Below, piece by piece: positions 31,601-42,545 of a stretch of 64,000 nucleotides of DNA. Origin of the DNA: Blepharisma japonicum (taxonomy: Eukaryota; Ciliophora; Heterotrichea; Heterotrichida; Blepharismidae); the NCBI GenBank assembly GCA_949751835.1, contig CATKHK010000044.1, forward strand, positions 248,001 through 312,000, in the 5' to 3' direction. The notes beneath the pieces are model-generated. The model saw only the letters and a program-made list of their open reading frames with translations. It did not search any database and was not told the DNA's origin. The number at the start of each line of letters is the position of its first letter. Position 1 is the stretch's first letter. The translations under genes were made by a program, and so were the position numbers.

Positions 31601-32841
31601 GCGTAGTTCCTATATGAAATGTAAAGAAAAATTATACTTTGGAATATAGAAATATGATTGATATCATGGATGATTTTTTAGAAATAGTAACATTTACATA
31701 GGGAAATGAATTTTTAACTAATCTAGCTAATAATAGAAGCTACATCCAAGAATTGAATTTTCTAGTTTTAAATGGTTTTGGGCATCTCTATGAGTATACT
31801 GACAATGTAGTTTCCTCGATTACTAATTGCACTAATGATAATGTTGAAAATTTATCAACTCAAATCAATGCTTTATACGACTTCCAAATAGGTGTCTTAC
31901 TGGTATGCGTTGGCTGCTTACTTTTTTTTGCAAAATCTCTTGAAAGCAAAATCCACAACTTTTGAATTTTCATTCGGGAATCTACAATTGAATCTTTTCA
32001 AGAACTAAGTGAAAGCTATGTAAATCGCTTAGCCCAAATTCATGATAAAACCTACTACAAAGAAGAAGATAAAATAGTCGAAAATCCAAAAAACCTTAAT
32101 TTTAAATCTTATAGAAGGTTTTGGTGAAGAATAATTTTATATTTTGCTATATCAGTGATTTTCACATTTGTGGCACAATACAAGTTATATACAGATTGCA
32201 ATTGGTATTTGGAGAAAAGGCCTCAAATTATTAATGCTATGCAAAATGAACAAATGGCTGTTTTAAAATTATATTTTTGATCCAAGGAAGTCATAATAGA
32301 ATACTATGATCCGCTGTACTATAAACTTGGGATTTATGATTTAGAAATGCCAAAGTATGAATTAAAAGATTCTTTGGTCCAAATTTTGAATGCAAGTAAG
32401 CGTATAAGGAAAAGAGATTATGTAGAAATGTATGGATCGCAATCTGTTCAATTATTATTCGAAAGCACAACTTCGCAAAGTGGGTATTTTCAAATAGGGA
32501 TTTTTTCTTCTGTTTATATTTTACTGTTTGAAGGACTTTATATTGGCTTTTCATTAGATAAAAATACTGTTGCAATAATGGTTCTAATGCACGCAAATGT
32601 AAGAAAATTCGAATGGTGATATAAGCAGCTCCTTAGCTTTTCAGATTCAGAAACTAAAAAGCTTGTTGATGACCAATTAAGTCTTATTATATGAGTAGGG
32701 ATTGTATACTCCCTTTCATTGATAATTTTATATTCTTTAGTTTTTGCGCCATTTTTATATAAAGAAAAACAAAAAATCAACCAAATGTTTTCAATTTCCA
32801 AAATAATCCCCAAAAAACCAAAAAATGCTTTCACTGAATAA
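28624..32841 (+). CDS. Large multi-TM protein with a central PAS-like domain (Tmc-type)
   Basis: 1395 residues after removing introns at 31288-31302 (GTAATTTTTATCTAG) and 31687-31701 (GTAACATTTACATAG). At least 17 Trp codons are TGA. The N-terminal block has about six membrane segments (residues 109-133, 147-168, 199-219, 253-287 and 302-340). A soluble middle follows with a PAS-like segment near 570-690 (GVIKYATPKICEFLNAELY, then GNCFSSYIPPPYDKIIIHG). The C-terminal block has five segments (about 878-905, 1078, 1158, 1281 and 1344-1368) separated by helical extracellular loops. The layout is that of the ciliate proteins annotated as tiny-macrocyst (TmcB/C) relatives. Likely a membrane sensor; the ligand is unknown. 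Confidence 0.75.
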
Positions 32842-32874
32842 TTTTATTAATATTAAAATTTTAAATTAATTAAA

Positions 32875-33915
32875 CTATTCTTCAGATTTTTTATAACATA
32901 CCAAATCATAGTGAACACCAATAGTCACTAAAATAAAAAAAAATAAAATACACGATAAAATAATAGCGCAAACCCCCACTTTTCCACTGCATGTCTCATT
33001 AAATTCTTCTTTGCAAATACTCTCATGAGTCTGCATGATGTAAATTCCAATAAAAGAATAGGAAATCATCATCCCAAAAAATACATCTTTATACTTAGTC
33101 AACACAATGACCCCAAGTGCAAAAAATAAGCACATAGCCAAAATTGACCAATTATCATTTGACCATCCTAATAAATTATCAGAAGTTTCTGCAAACGAAA
33201 GACATACAAATATCCTATGAGTTGCAGATAACATTACCCAGCTGAATAGGATACTAATCCTTACATGAACTCCGAAAAATTCAAACCTATTCACTATAAA
33301 TCTCCCATCATCTTGATACTTGATTCTTCTATACAAAATAAAAATCAAAATAGAAAGTGTCGAAAGCAGCAAAACGCAGATAATATCCACATAAAGAATT
33401 TCGGTTAAATTTCTTAATGTAAGATATAAACCGTGAAAAATGTAAACTAAAAAAATTAAATAACCAAGCTGATGGGCAATTATTTCTCTGGAAGTAAGTG
33501 TTGTCGTAAAGAGCATGTATAAGAAGAAAACTCCAAAGGTAGATATAGAAGCCCAAGCACCAAGGATAAAAAAATGCTGAGGCGAAAAAGGAGTGACACT
33601 ATGGTGAGTGTCTCTCGCCTCGATTAAAGCTTCTCCAATTATTAGGCCAAAAAATTCAATTCCAAGCCCACTTATGTGTAAAAATCGCATAAAATTTATG
33701 CTTTGTTCAGTATATCGGAAATACAGCCAACTTCCTGGGACGTTGCTGATATCGCCAATTGATAAAATTGAGTATTCAGCAAGCTTTTCATATTTTGAGT
33801 TTATTTCACAGCCTGGATTATTACAGCTTTTTAAAAGATTATACCCTGAGTCAGATCTTATAAGTTGAGGCTTGTAATCTTCCTCTTCTTCTATATCGTG
33901 ATTATTTATTGACAT
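32875..33915 (-). CDS. Polytopic membrane protein, about eight TM segments
   Basis: 346 residues, no UGA codon. A short acidic cytosolic N-terminus (NNHDIEEEEDYKPQ) precedes alternating hydrophobic segments. Examples are HFFILGAWASISTFGVFFLY, LGYLIFLVYIFHGLYLTL, IICVLLLSTLSILIFILY, ISILFSWVMLSATHRIFVCL, LAMCLFFALGVIVLTKY and VCAIILSCILFFFILVTIGV. A loop with two Cys (SICKEEFNETCSGK) and an N-glycosylation sequon (NETC) probably faces outside. No transporter or receptor signature is recognised. It is convergent with the PAS protein, with 33 bp between stops; a shared function is not implied. Confidence 0.7.
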   Translation of the reverse strand: MSINNHDIEEEEDYKPQLIRSDSGYNLLKSCNNPGCEINSKYEKLAEYSILSIGDISNVPGSWLYFRYTEQSINFMRFLHISGLGIEFFGLIIGEALIEARDTHHSVTPFSPQHFFILGAWASISTFGVFFLYMLFTTTLTSREIIAHQLGYLIFLVYIFHGLYLTLRNLTEILYVDIICVLLLSTLSILIFILYRRIKYQDDGRFIVNRFEFFGVHVRISILFSWVMLSATHRIFVCLSFAETSDNLLGWSNDNWSILAMCLFFALGVIVLTKYKDVFFGMMISYSFIGIYIMQTHESICKEEFNETCSGKVGVCAIILSCILFFFILVTIGVHYDLVCYKKSEE

Positions 33916-34084
33916 TTATTTTTGTGTATTGGAAAATTATGGAACTTACAAGGATTTTTATGTGCAATTTTTAGGAGTTTTATCATATTAATATAATTTT
34001 TAAAATAAAAATATTATCGTTATAGATAATTTAAATAGGCTTTGATTTTATATCAGAAATATAAATTTACAATTCAATAAATTA

Positions 34085-36337
34085 TTAAAATATATATGAT
34101 GACATTCTTGAGAGATTTTCTGGAGTTTTTGAATTATTTGTTTTTTTATGTGAGTATTTTCTTGTAAGCTCTGAATTTGATATTAAATATTTTGACAAAA
34201 CAGTGGCTTTTCTCGCCCCACCTCTTACTCTTTCATGCGGTTTATGCTCTTGAGCCAACCCTGGGTTCGCTTTTAAATAGTCCCTCAATGCCTTCTGATA
34301 TACAAGTGTACTGCGTCATTTTCTTACTAAGTGTATAATATCCTGGGTGCCATTTATTTTCTGATAATCAATAATTTCTTGCATAAATTTATACTTGTCT
34401 TTATACATCCTAAATTTGCTTTTAATTGAATTAACAACTTTTTTTAATTTCTTAATTCTTGTTCTGAATAAAAATCCTCTAACATTGGCTTGGATTTTGA
34501 TAGCTGCTTTATATTTATCAAGCTGAATTTTAATATTTTTAGTTGAATCTGTATTTTCTTCTTTTATTTTATTTCATTTTGATAAATTATCCACACTTTT
34601 TTTGGCTAGATGGAATGGAGCATCTTTGACAACAAATGTATTTTCAGGGTTCAGGATATTTGGTTTTGCTTCAAAAAATGTTGGCAAAAATCCAAGCTTT
34701 ATCATATCAGGAATAAAAAGAGGAGTATTAATAGGATGTGATGTATTTATTAAAACCCTTTTGGGACGAAATATTATATGTCCGTAAATTCTTCTAACTA
34801 TATTTTTTGCAATAATCACATTTCGTAAAATATCTTTCTGCTTTTTTCTTAATTCCTGCCTACGGATTTCAGCTCTTTGAAGCATTTTATCTCTCAATTC
34901 TTTATTTGCTCTTTGAAACGCAACTTTTGCTGACAAATAAGAATATCTCGATCTATTAAGATTTTTCACTTCATTTTCATTATCCTGTAAAATATGTTGT
35001 GCAAGAATATTTTTAGCTGTATCAAACAGCTCTTGTGATTTTTCCCACAAATAAATTTGCTCGAAGCCTTTCATAGCATCCTCAAACTCTTTTAAATTTT
35101 GAATTTTTGTGTTTAATTTTTTTAATTTATACAAATCAGTAGAATCACAGCCTGTGATTTTTTGTAAATCACAGATAAGGTCTTCTTCTTTTTGCTGGGT
35201 TGTAGGCTCATGCAAAATTTGAGTTCTTATGTTAGAAATGCTTTTTCTTATGGATAATTTATCGTCTTGGCAATCTAAATCATTTACCCAAGGCGAGTGT
35301 TTATCAAACCTTCAGTCCATATTTAAAGCAGTTCCTGTGCTTGGCAAGCCATTAGCTTTTTCTTTAAACATTTTTGTTTTTGAGATTGAATTAAATGAGT
35401 GAGTCTTTCTCAATAATGACCTAAAAAGAGACTCATGCCCTTCTGTTCATTGTTCTAATTCTGTATGTTTTGGGTTTTTACTTGTGTGTGACAATATTCT
35501 GTATAGCTCACTTGGATTTTTCATCATCATTTCAATTATTTTTTCATTAAGCGACTTAAGTGATGATCTTTCACGAGCGTTTTCTCTTGGGCTAATAATC
35601 TTTCTTTTAGACATTATCATAAATAGATCTCCAAGTTCTGATGCATCTTTTGTGTTAAGATCTATAGAATTAGCCATTAGTGATTTTGGTCTGTTAGAAA
35701 TGATTGTAGGACTTTTAAGCTCGGTTGTTATGCTCGATTTTTCATCAATTTCTTTCATAGAACTTTTTGTTTTAGTCCGGTTGACTGCTCTTAGTGTTGG
35801 TTCAGTAGGCAAATTGCTTTGGTCAGTGCTTATTGATGCCCTAGCAGTTGGTTCAGTTTGAAGAAAATCTTCTGGACAAAAATCATCTCCAGTTGGGATT
35901 TTAAGCAATTTTCTTGAGGTTTGAGCCCTTTTCGGTTTTGACATTGGGGTATTTTCAATACTAGGCGCATTACTGAACAATCGAATCTTTCCTTTTTTGG
36001 ATTTTTTCCTCGTATAATGATTTCTTTGAGTTTGCACTTTAAAGTATTTTTTTGGTCTATAAAGCCGATTAACACTCAAGACCAAATCTTTTTTTGAAAA
36101 TTGTGAATCAATGAGCCCTATAGGTTTTAGAGTTTTATTAGGCTCAATAGAGAGCCCTAAAGATTTTAAATGCCGATCTAAAAGCTTTTGGGATTCTTTT
36201 TCTAAAAGTTCGTCAGCTCTTTGTTTGGTGCATGAAATATCAATATCTGAAGCATTGATATTTTTGTTTTCTCCAAAAGGTTGTAAAGAATTTTTTTCAT
36301 CCAATGTACTTGAGTCCATCTTAAAAAATATATTCAA
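34085..36337 (-). CDS. IQ-motif, basic coiled-coil protein
   Basis: 750 residues formed by one frame joined through several TGA codons (LEQWTEGH, NMDWRFD, LSKWNKI and RKWRSTL). The N-terminal 300 residues are basic and disordered. A helical middle (KELRDKMLQRAEIRRQELRK) is followed by a typical IQ calmodulin-binding motif (AIKIQANVRGFLFRTRIKK) near residue 600. The C-terminus has a basic patch (HKPHERVRGGARKA). The ATG at 36337 is the first; one at 36319 (MDSSTLDEK) is equally possible. Probably a cytoskeletal or ciliary scaffold under calmodulin control. No homologous family name can be given. Confidence 0.68.
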
Positions 36338-36374
36338 TAGCTAGGCTGTTATGAAACTGTGTGAAAATATTAAA

Positions 36375-37046
36375 TTAATTAATTGAATACCCTTGATCTC
36401 CATTAGGCAAGCTTTCATCAGATAAAGAATGTTTATCTTCTGAAAGCTCTGATTTGAATAAAAAATAATGAAAAACAATACACACTTGAAATATAAAAAC
36501 AGCAATTCCAATAGTTGTGCCTGGCTCAATGCCAGAATTATAAGAAATCTTATAAGTACTTTTCCATATCCAAAAGCTTACAATCCCACCCTGCAAAATA
36601 GGAAATATAAAATTAATTCAATCAGTTTTGCAGCACCTTAAGCGTTTTGAGTATGTTGAATAAACTCCAAAAATGCTTAAAAAGATCAAAAAGATCATTA
36701 TAAGTGTAGCAGCTAAATAGACTTCTCCAGCCAGTCTATTTTTTTCTATTTCATCACAATAACTACTATTAGAAGACGCGCAGTTGTTTTTATCATATAA
36801 ATTCCAATAATTCTTGCATTTTGTCCCGTTATATTCAATATCACACAGCATAAACAAAAAAACATATGGCATATCTCCGCTTTCATAATACCATGGTACA
36901 ATGCAAGCAGCCATCATGAGCGCAATAAGGACAAATCTTGCTATTATATTTTTCTTTAAATTTCATACTGCATAAGAATTCATTCTTTGCCTTATATCGC
37001 TATAAAGCGCTTGATAAATATCGCTCTTCTTATTGAACATGTTCAT
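36375..37046 (-). CDS. Small four-TM membrane protein
   Basis: 223 residues, with TGA as Trp in SYAVWNLK and KTDWINF. Hydrophobic segments: ARFVLIALMMAACIVPWYY, VYLAATLIMIFLIFLSIFGVY, FIFPILQGGIVSFW, and TTIGIAVFIFQVCIVFHYFL. Between the first two lies an extracellular loop with five Cys (LCDIEY, TKCKNY, NNCASSNSSYCDE) and Asn-rich sequons, a layout reminiscent of claudin/tetraspanin-like topology but without their signature motifs. A CC pair after the second segment (RLRCCKTD) is a possible palmitoylation site. Function unknown. Confidence 0.65.
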
Positions 37047-37290
37047 TTTGAATTAAATTTATACTCATTAATGTAATTCTAATATAGAGCTTATAGAATG
37101 ATTTAAATGTTAATAATTTATGCCATTCTTTGTGAAAAGCTTATTTCATCTCTAAACTTCATCTCTCTTATCCTCTAATTGCTGATTTTCCCTTCAACAG
37201 CTTTTTCTCACTCCAGTATACCCGTCATCTATTTTTATTAGACCATGTACACTTCATTTTTATTAATTAACCCTTAATTACCCCATTGCT

Positions 37291-37821
37291 TTACGAAAAT
37301 TGAACCCTATGTTTATATTTTGATTTTTTCTTCATTTTATTGATTCCTTTCTCCAAATTTGTCCCTTTAACTCTATTTACCAACACTCCAGCATCTCCAA
37401 CTTCATATTTTCTCATATCTATTTCATAAAACCTGGACAAATTTGTATTACTACTTACAACGCTTAAAAAAGGCGAGGGGTTGTCACTATTTACACAGGT
37501 GCTGTCATATTTATTGCTTTTCTTTTTATGATAAATTGCTTTAATAACGGTGTTGGGGCCAATATTGAGATCTCTTATCTTTTGGTTGTTATCGAGTTCT
37601 GTGTTTTCTAAAACGAGTTTTAAATTCTTTTTATTTTTAGGATCAATAAAAGCTTTTGCAGATTTCACAGTAAGAGATGGGGTAATCTGCAACTGGTGGA
37701 TTTTGCTGTCAGTATAGATAATCACGTACCCAAATGCCTTGCTGCCAGCTCCCATCGTACCAGGTGATGGCAAAATGTACTTTTTTTGAATTTCTGAGTC
37801 AGTTGAAGCTTTTTGACCCAT
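37291..37821 (-). CDS. Ubiquitin-like domain protein with myristoylation-type N-terminus
   Basis: 176 residues, no intron or UGA. MGQKAST is a strong N-myristoylation consensus (Gly2, Ser6). Residues 30-95 read like a beta-grasp ubiquitin-like fold: YVIIYTDSKIHQLQITPSLT, VKSAKAFI, LKLVLENTELDNNQKIRDLN and IGPNTVIKAIY. No C-terminal di-glycine is present, so it is not a conjugated modifier. The tail is basic (KGINKMKKKSKYKHRVQFS), which could reinforce membrane binding. It lies 26 bp downstream of the LAMMER kinase gene on the same strand; functional linkage is untested. Confidence 0.6.
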   Translation of the reverse strand: MGQKASTDSEIQKKYILPSPGTMGAGSKAFGYVIIYTDSKIHQLQITPSLTVKSAKAFIDPKNKKNLKLVLENTELDNNQKIRDLNIGPNTVIKAIYHKKKSNKYDSTCVNSDNPSPFLSVVSSNTNLSRFYEIDMRKYEVGDAGVLVNRVKGTNLEKGINKMKKKSKYKHRVQFS

Positions 37822-37847
37822 AAATGTTTAATTTTAATGTTTTATGT

Positions 37848-38939
37848 TTATCCAATTATAAAGCAATGCCTCAGAGCTTGCGAAGGACTTGGCCGTAGTT
37901 CTGAGTTGTATTTCAGCATAGATAAAACAAAATCTTTGAACTCTGAGTGTTTTTCAGGGATCATGTCCTCAATTAAAACCGTCTCCTCCACAAGTCGGAT
38001 GTCTTCATTTGAAGTGTTTGATTCAGGCCAAATTAATTGGTTTCTGCTATCAAAATATCTTTTAAAGTTTTTTCCACAATTTTTGACCATCTTAATAGGA
38101 ATTCTTCCAAAGAGCTTCTCCATCATCGCTAAATGTAATCTCTCATTTTCAGTTGGAAATAGCATTTCTCCTGTGTAAAGCTCAAATAAGATGCAGCCCA
38201 AAGATCACATGTCTGAGCTCATAGATCATTCAGACTGCATAAGAACTTCAGGAGCTCTATAGTGGCAAGTAGAAATTATAGTTGGATGATAGTCATCTTC
38301 AAAGGTTGCTCCCCCAAAGTCTATTAATTTAATATCAGTGCTTACAGCTTGATATACTCTCTATATAGATCTTACATGTTTCCTCGAATACCTCAATGTG
38401 TCATTTACTAATAAAATATTTTCAGGCTTTAAATCTGTATGCGTTAATCCATTACTATGCAAAAAATTCAACGCTTCCAGCAATTGCCTGCTAAACTCTC
38501 TGATTTCTCTAATTTTAAACCCTTTGAAATGATTTCTTTCTAAAACTGAGTACAAGCTTTTCCCCAATTTTTCAAATATAATACAATAGCGCCTTTGATG
38601 TAAGAAGGCATCCAGAATTTTTACGATATGTGATGAATTGTTAAGGTCAAGCTCACACATTTTTTTCAATGTTTCAGCTTCAATTTTTGCTTCATTTATA
38701 TAAATTGGGTCAGGTCTTACGACTTTGGCGGCTTTCGAAGATTTGTCTTCTTCATCTATAACTTCCATCACAACTCCGAATGTTCCCTCACCTAGGATTC
38801 TACCGATTCTGTATTTGCCTCTTATTACTTCACCGACTTCTCATGGAATTTCTTGACTAAAACTCAGAGAATTTGTATTAGCTTTATATTTTTCGCTGTG
38901 AAAATAGGCTGGCGTCCTTCTTTCCCAATCTGTGCGCAT
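37848..38939 (-). CDS. LAMMER/CLK-type dual-specificity protein kinase
   Basis: 358 residues with a 15-nt intron at 38361-38375 (minus-strand GTAAGATCTATATAG). The glycine loop is LGEGTFGVV and the ATP lysine is in KAAKVVRP. The catalytic loop HTDLKPENIL has Thr where most kinases have Arg, as is normal in CLKs. DFGGATFEDDYHPTIISTCHYRAPEVL is close to the CLK activation segment. The family signature appears as HLAMMEKLFG. CLK/LAMMER kinases phosphorylate SR splicing factors in the nucleus. The N-terminal extension is only about 45 residues, so the regulatory RS region of animal CLKs is missing. TGA is read as Trp in EIPWEVG and a few other places. Confidence 0.92.
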
Positions 38940-38993
38940 TTAGTTTTTTATTAATTCATGTAAATAATGTGATTTAAAAAGAAGAATTCTAAA

Positions 38994-40247
38994 CTAATTT
39001 TTTGTTGCTCGGTTGACTATACCAGCTGCAGCTAAGGTCGCTTCTGCGTCTTGTTCAGAGCTTACGCTGTCTAAATTCAATTTTTTCTTATAGTTTTGGA
39101 AGAAATTCCTACATTGACTTGCGGTTTTTGTTTCGATCATTTTTGCAATTTCTTCCCAATTCCTCCCAAATTGCCTATAAAAAGTCAAAAAATTCAATTT
39201 TTCTTCATAAGACCATTGTGCAACACCTTTTCTTTCTGCTTCTTCCCCTGCTATTGGACCTTCATCTTGCATTGTTTCTCCGCCGAATGCATACTCTTTA
39301 TACCTTGAATAGTCTTGGAATTCACGTTGGGATGGATTTAATTTTGATGAGTCCTTGCCGAATTTTTCAATATATTTTTCAGGATTCATTTCTTTTTGCT
39401 GAGAAATTTTATGAGAAAAATCTTCTTGGGAAATCCATTCACGCTTTGGGAACATTTTTTTTACTTTTTTGATAACTTGATTTACGTGGTCAATAACTAC
39501 ATCTTCTCTTCGTTTTCTCGACTGAATTCTTAGCATTTTTTTAAGTCTAAATTGATACTTAATAAGGTAAAATAGCTGTATGACATCTTTAGTCGTCTTT
39601 TCAGGGAGAAATTTCTTAATTTCGTCAAATTTCTTTGGGTGGTGAAAAAACTCATGTAAAAACACTTTCAGCTCATGAAGGCTCCACACTTGGTCAGATC
39701 GGTATCTTATAGTCTCACTTGGTGGGTCTGGAACTTTATCCTTCAATGACCGAAAATTGTAAGTAACAAACTTACTTGGTGGGGTCCCAGATTTTTTATA
39801 TCTTTCAGAATCCGTCAAAAACCTAGGCCTAATAAATAGCTTTACATCAGATTCTTCCAAGAAACTTTCCGTGACGTATTTATGACCTTCATTTGTCCAT
39901 ACCCAGACGCAATTTTTGTTGATGCTTTCTAATTTCTCCATCTTCTTGATTCATTTCTTGGTCTCTTTTTCCTGCCGTTTTTCACCAGAAATCTCGTCAA
40001 TCTTTCTCTTAAGTAGGACTTTTTTAGCATTTTCTTTGATAGATGAGAGATTTTCAATGTAATATTCTTGATACTGCTGAACACATTTATAGCCATCAGA
40101 AGGTATAACTGAGTGAGGGTCATTTATATTAAATACAAATTCATATGAGGTCGGGTTAGATACTGAAGGCTCATAAGACTGCAGTGATGCATTAATTTTA
40201 GGCCTAGGTTTGGCTAAGAAAGCTTTCTTCAAATCTTCTTTTGACAT
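38994..40247 (-). CDS. NCoR/SMRT-like double-SANT protein
   Basis: 417 residues, TGA as Trp in KKWIKKME. SANT1 at about residues 188-235 (WSLHELKVFLHEFFHHPKKF, then PEKTTKDVIQLFYLIKY) closely follows the NCoR1/SMRT SANT1 pattern of an HPKNF element and an LFYYLTK-like end. SANT2 at about 345-392 has WSYEEKLNFLTFYRQFGRNW followed by ASQCRNFFQNYKKKLNL, again like NCoR SANT2. In animals this pair activates HDAC3 and binds histone tails. The protein is far shorter than NCoR (over 2400 residues) and has no visible receptor-binding motifs, so it would be a minimal corepressor core. The inference rests on motif resemblance. Confidence 0.8.
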
Positions 40248-40444
40248 ATTTTATTATGAGAGACTTTGAGCGCGATTTTGACCAGCTCGGCTTTATTGAG
40301 ATCTTTAGCTTGGATCTTCCGAGGATTTTGAGAATTAAAGTCAGCCATGTTTCATGCTAACATTAATAAAATGAAAAGAGAGCCTCTAAGGACTTCTTTA
40401 TAAGAAATTTCTACATCAGTGCATTTTCCGAATTTTTGGATCAT
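40214..40444 (-). CDS. Possible short ORF overlapping the NCoR-like gene start
   Basis: A 76-codon frame with TGA as Trp, ATG at 40444 and TAG at 40214-40216. It reads MIQKFGKCTDVEISYKEVL, then a hydrophobic GSLFILLMLAWNM, then QNPRKIQAKDLNKAELVKIA. Its last 34 bases overlap the NCoR-like start in another frame. Composition is protein-like, but no family is recognised. It may be the tail of an upstream exon of the NCoR-like gene, a real small gene, or chance. Low confidence. Confidence 0.28.
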
Positions 40445-40657
40445 CTTTTATAGTCTCCATTTAATTATAATTAAAATTTCTAATTATCATTAATTCTTAA
40501 TTTGAAAAAAAGTTGCCTAGTTTATATAAAACATTTTCTGAGCTGATTTAGGCTGGATTTTTATAAATCCTTAAGCCAAAAGGCTATTATTCAAGATTTC
40601 AATCTTGTTTTTGAAATAAAATGAAAAAATAACTTCTACTTCAAACATAAACTCTAA

Positions 40658-41872
40658 ATGGCAGAACTTGAACTTGTAGGAGCTATAAAAGTAAAAGACG
40701 GCCTCTTTATAGGAGATGAATTTGCAGCTCAAGACCTTGAATTTGTGGTCGCTAACAAAGTTACTCATATTATAAATTGTGCTTCTCGCCAAGTCCCTAA
40801 TCATTGGGAACCAATCGGTGTTAACTATCTTTCGTTCTATTGACTGGATATTGATTCTCAAGTTTTATTTGATACCCGCGATGAGGTTTTTTCCCAAATT
40901 TATTCGTTTATTGAAGAAGCAGCAAATCTTGGAGAAAGCGTCCTTATTCATTCAGTTAGAGGACAATGCAGATGCATATGCGTTGTAGCAGCTTATTTTA
41001 TGAAAAAATATAGATGGACTCTATTCAAAACTTTGGAATTTCTCAATTCCAGGCGTTCTGATATGGAATTAAGGCCAAATTTTGTACACCAGTTAGCGGC
41101 ACTTGAAGGAAGATTAACTAAGCTTGGATTTGGACCTATCAGCTCTGGATGGAATGATACAAATGAAGTTTTTGAGACTAACGCAGAAGATTTGGTGCTG
41201 AGAAACACATATTTAAACGCCCAAGTCGGGGAATTTGTTGACTATGAACAACCTGTAGATATAGAAAAAAACGATAAAATCAGTTGAATTGATAATGGCA
41301 CCAATGAAAATTTATCTGATATCCCTCATCCCAGCAGTAAAAACCCAATAGAAAATGGGTTTGCTATATTAAGAAGCTGCTTAAAAGGTGCCCCACAAAC
41401 AGAATACCGTGAAGAAATCAGAATTGCCAGAAGAGAGCAGCCCATGCAAAGATCAAGAGGGGATAATATGAATATCAGCCCAATTAAAAGTAACGATAGG
41501 GTCAAATCTATCGTAGGGGCAAGTCATGACGATTTGCAAAAACTTGCTGATGCTTTGCATAATGATTTAATGAAAAACAATGAAAATATTGACAGGGCGG
41601 TCAAAATAACTGAAAAAAGAGGCGGACTAAATGAAAAAAACAAAAGAAAGGTAAGTCCTGCAAAAATTGGGTTGAAAAAAATACCATTAAGCTATGTAGG
41701 AAATCGGCCAAGTTTGAAAGGAAATGAAGACAGCAATAAGAAGAAATCAAGACCTAATACTGCACCTAATATGAGACCTCCATCACCTGAAGTGTCCAAT
41801 GGGAAAATTAGAGGCTCGCCTGCGAATAAGACAACTGGGACTTTTAAAAAGCAAAAAATTATGAGGGTATAA
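40658..41872 (+). CDS. Dual-specificity phosphatase-like pseudophosphatase (Cys to Ser)
   Basis: 404 residues; a DUSP-like domain occupies residues 1-160 (GLFIGDEFAAQDLEFVV, then VTHIINCAS). The P-loop reads HSVRGQCR at residues 98-105, whereas active enzymes have HCxxGxxR. The catalytic Cys codon is TCA (Ser) at 40952-40954, with no ambiguity in the frame. The surrounding fold (EEAANLGESVLIH, CICVVAAYFMKKY, LNSRRSDMELRPNFVHQL) is intact, so this looks like a STYX-type binding module rather than decay. The C-terminal 200 residues are basic and disordered (SRPNTAPNMRPPSPE). TGA as Trp in SFYWLDI and KISWIDN. It probably binds phosphoproteins without removing phosphate. Confidence 0.85.
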
Positions 41873-42002
41873 TTTTACATAATAATGTAAGTTAATAAGG
41901 CTGACTTCTCTATAAATTATATAAGCCAGGAATTTTTGATATATCATGGGAAATTAATGAAGTATTTTTTATAATTTTTTCTATCAGTAGATAAGCTTGC
42001 AA

Positions 42003-42525
42003 ATGGGTAATCAATTCAGCAACAAAAATAAGCCAGACCCTAGAGTACTTTATATTTAGGTGGTAGAAGTTTTAGAGTCAATCAATCTAGGCAACCATCA
42101 TTTTTCTTATAAAAAAGAAGATATCTGTACAAAGCTTAAAGGAGTAATTATAAAACAGCATTCATGAACTTACTTACACTTGGCTGTGTGAAAACGCAAA
42201 AAAGCGATTGTAAATTCTCTCATTGAATTCGGGTTTAATATTAATGCACAAGATGATCATGGAGAAACTCCTTTGCATCTTGCTGCGATTAGAAGAGATT
42301 GTGAACTCTATAAAATGCTATTAGATGCAGGATCCTTGGAAAATATTAAGAATAAGGTAAGCTTATAATTAGAATGGGAAAACTCCTCATGATTATTTAG
42401 AAGAAAAAGGAATGGGAATTATTACACAAAACCATGGGGTCAAGGTTGTTACGGTTAAACTAGAAAATAGTGTTATTAGTCATCGTACAGATATTGGAGA
42501 CTCGTATTTAATAAATGAGTGATAA
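42003..42525 (+). CDS. Ankyrin-repeat protein with myristoylation-type N-terminus
   Basis: 163 residues with two introns: 42045-42059 (15 nt, GTACTTTATATTTAG) and 42357-42372 (16 nt, GTAAGCTTATAATTAG), the only 16-nt intron in the window. MGNQFSNK is a good N-myristoylation consensus. Ankyrin helices are SWTYLHLAVWKRKKAIVNSL and then GETPLHLAAIRRDCELYKML, followed by a partial third repeat NGKTPHDYLEEKG. Exon 1 encodes just 14 residues. TGA is Trp in HSWTY, AVWKR and NEW-stop. It would be a small membrane-attached adaptor; binding partner unknown. Its stop lies 20 bp from the stop of the convergent TPR gene. Confidence 0.8.
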
Positions 42526-42545
42526 ATTATACCAAATATATTACA

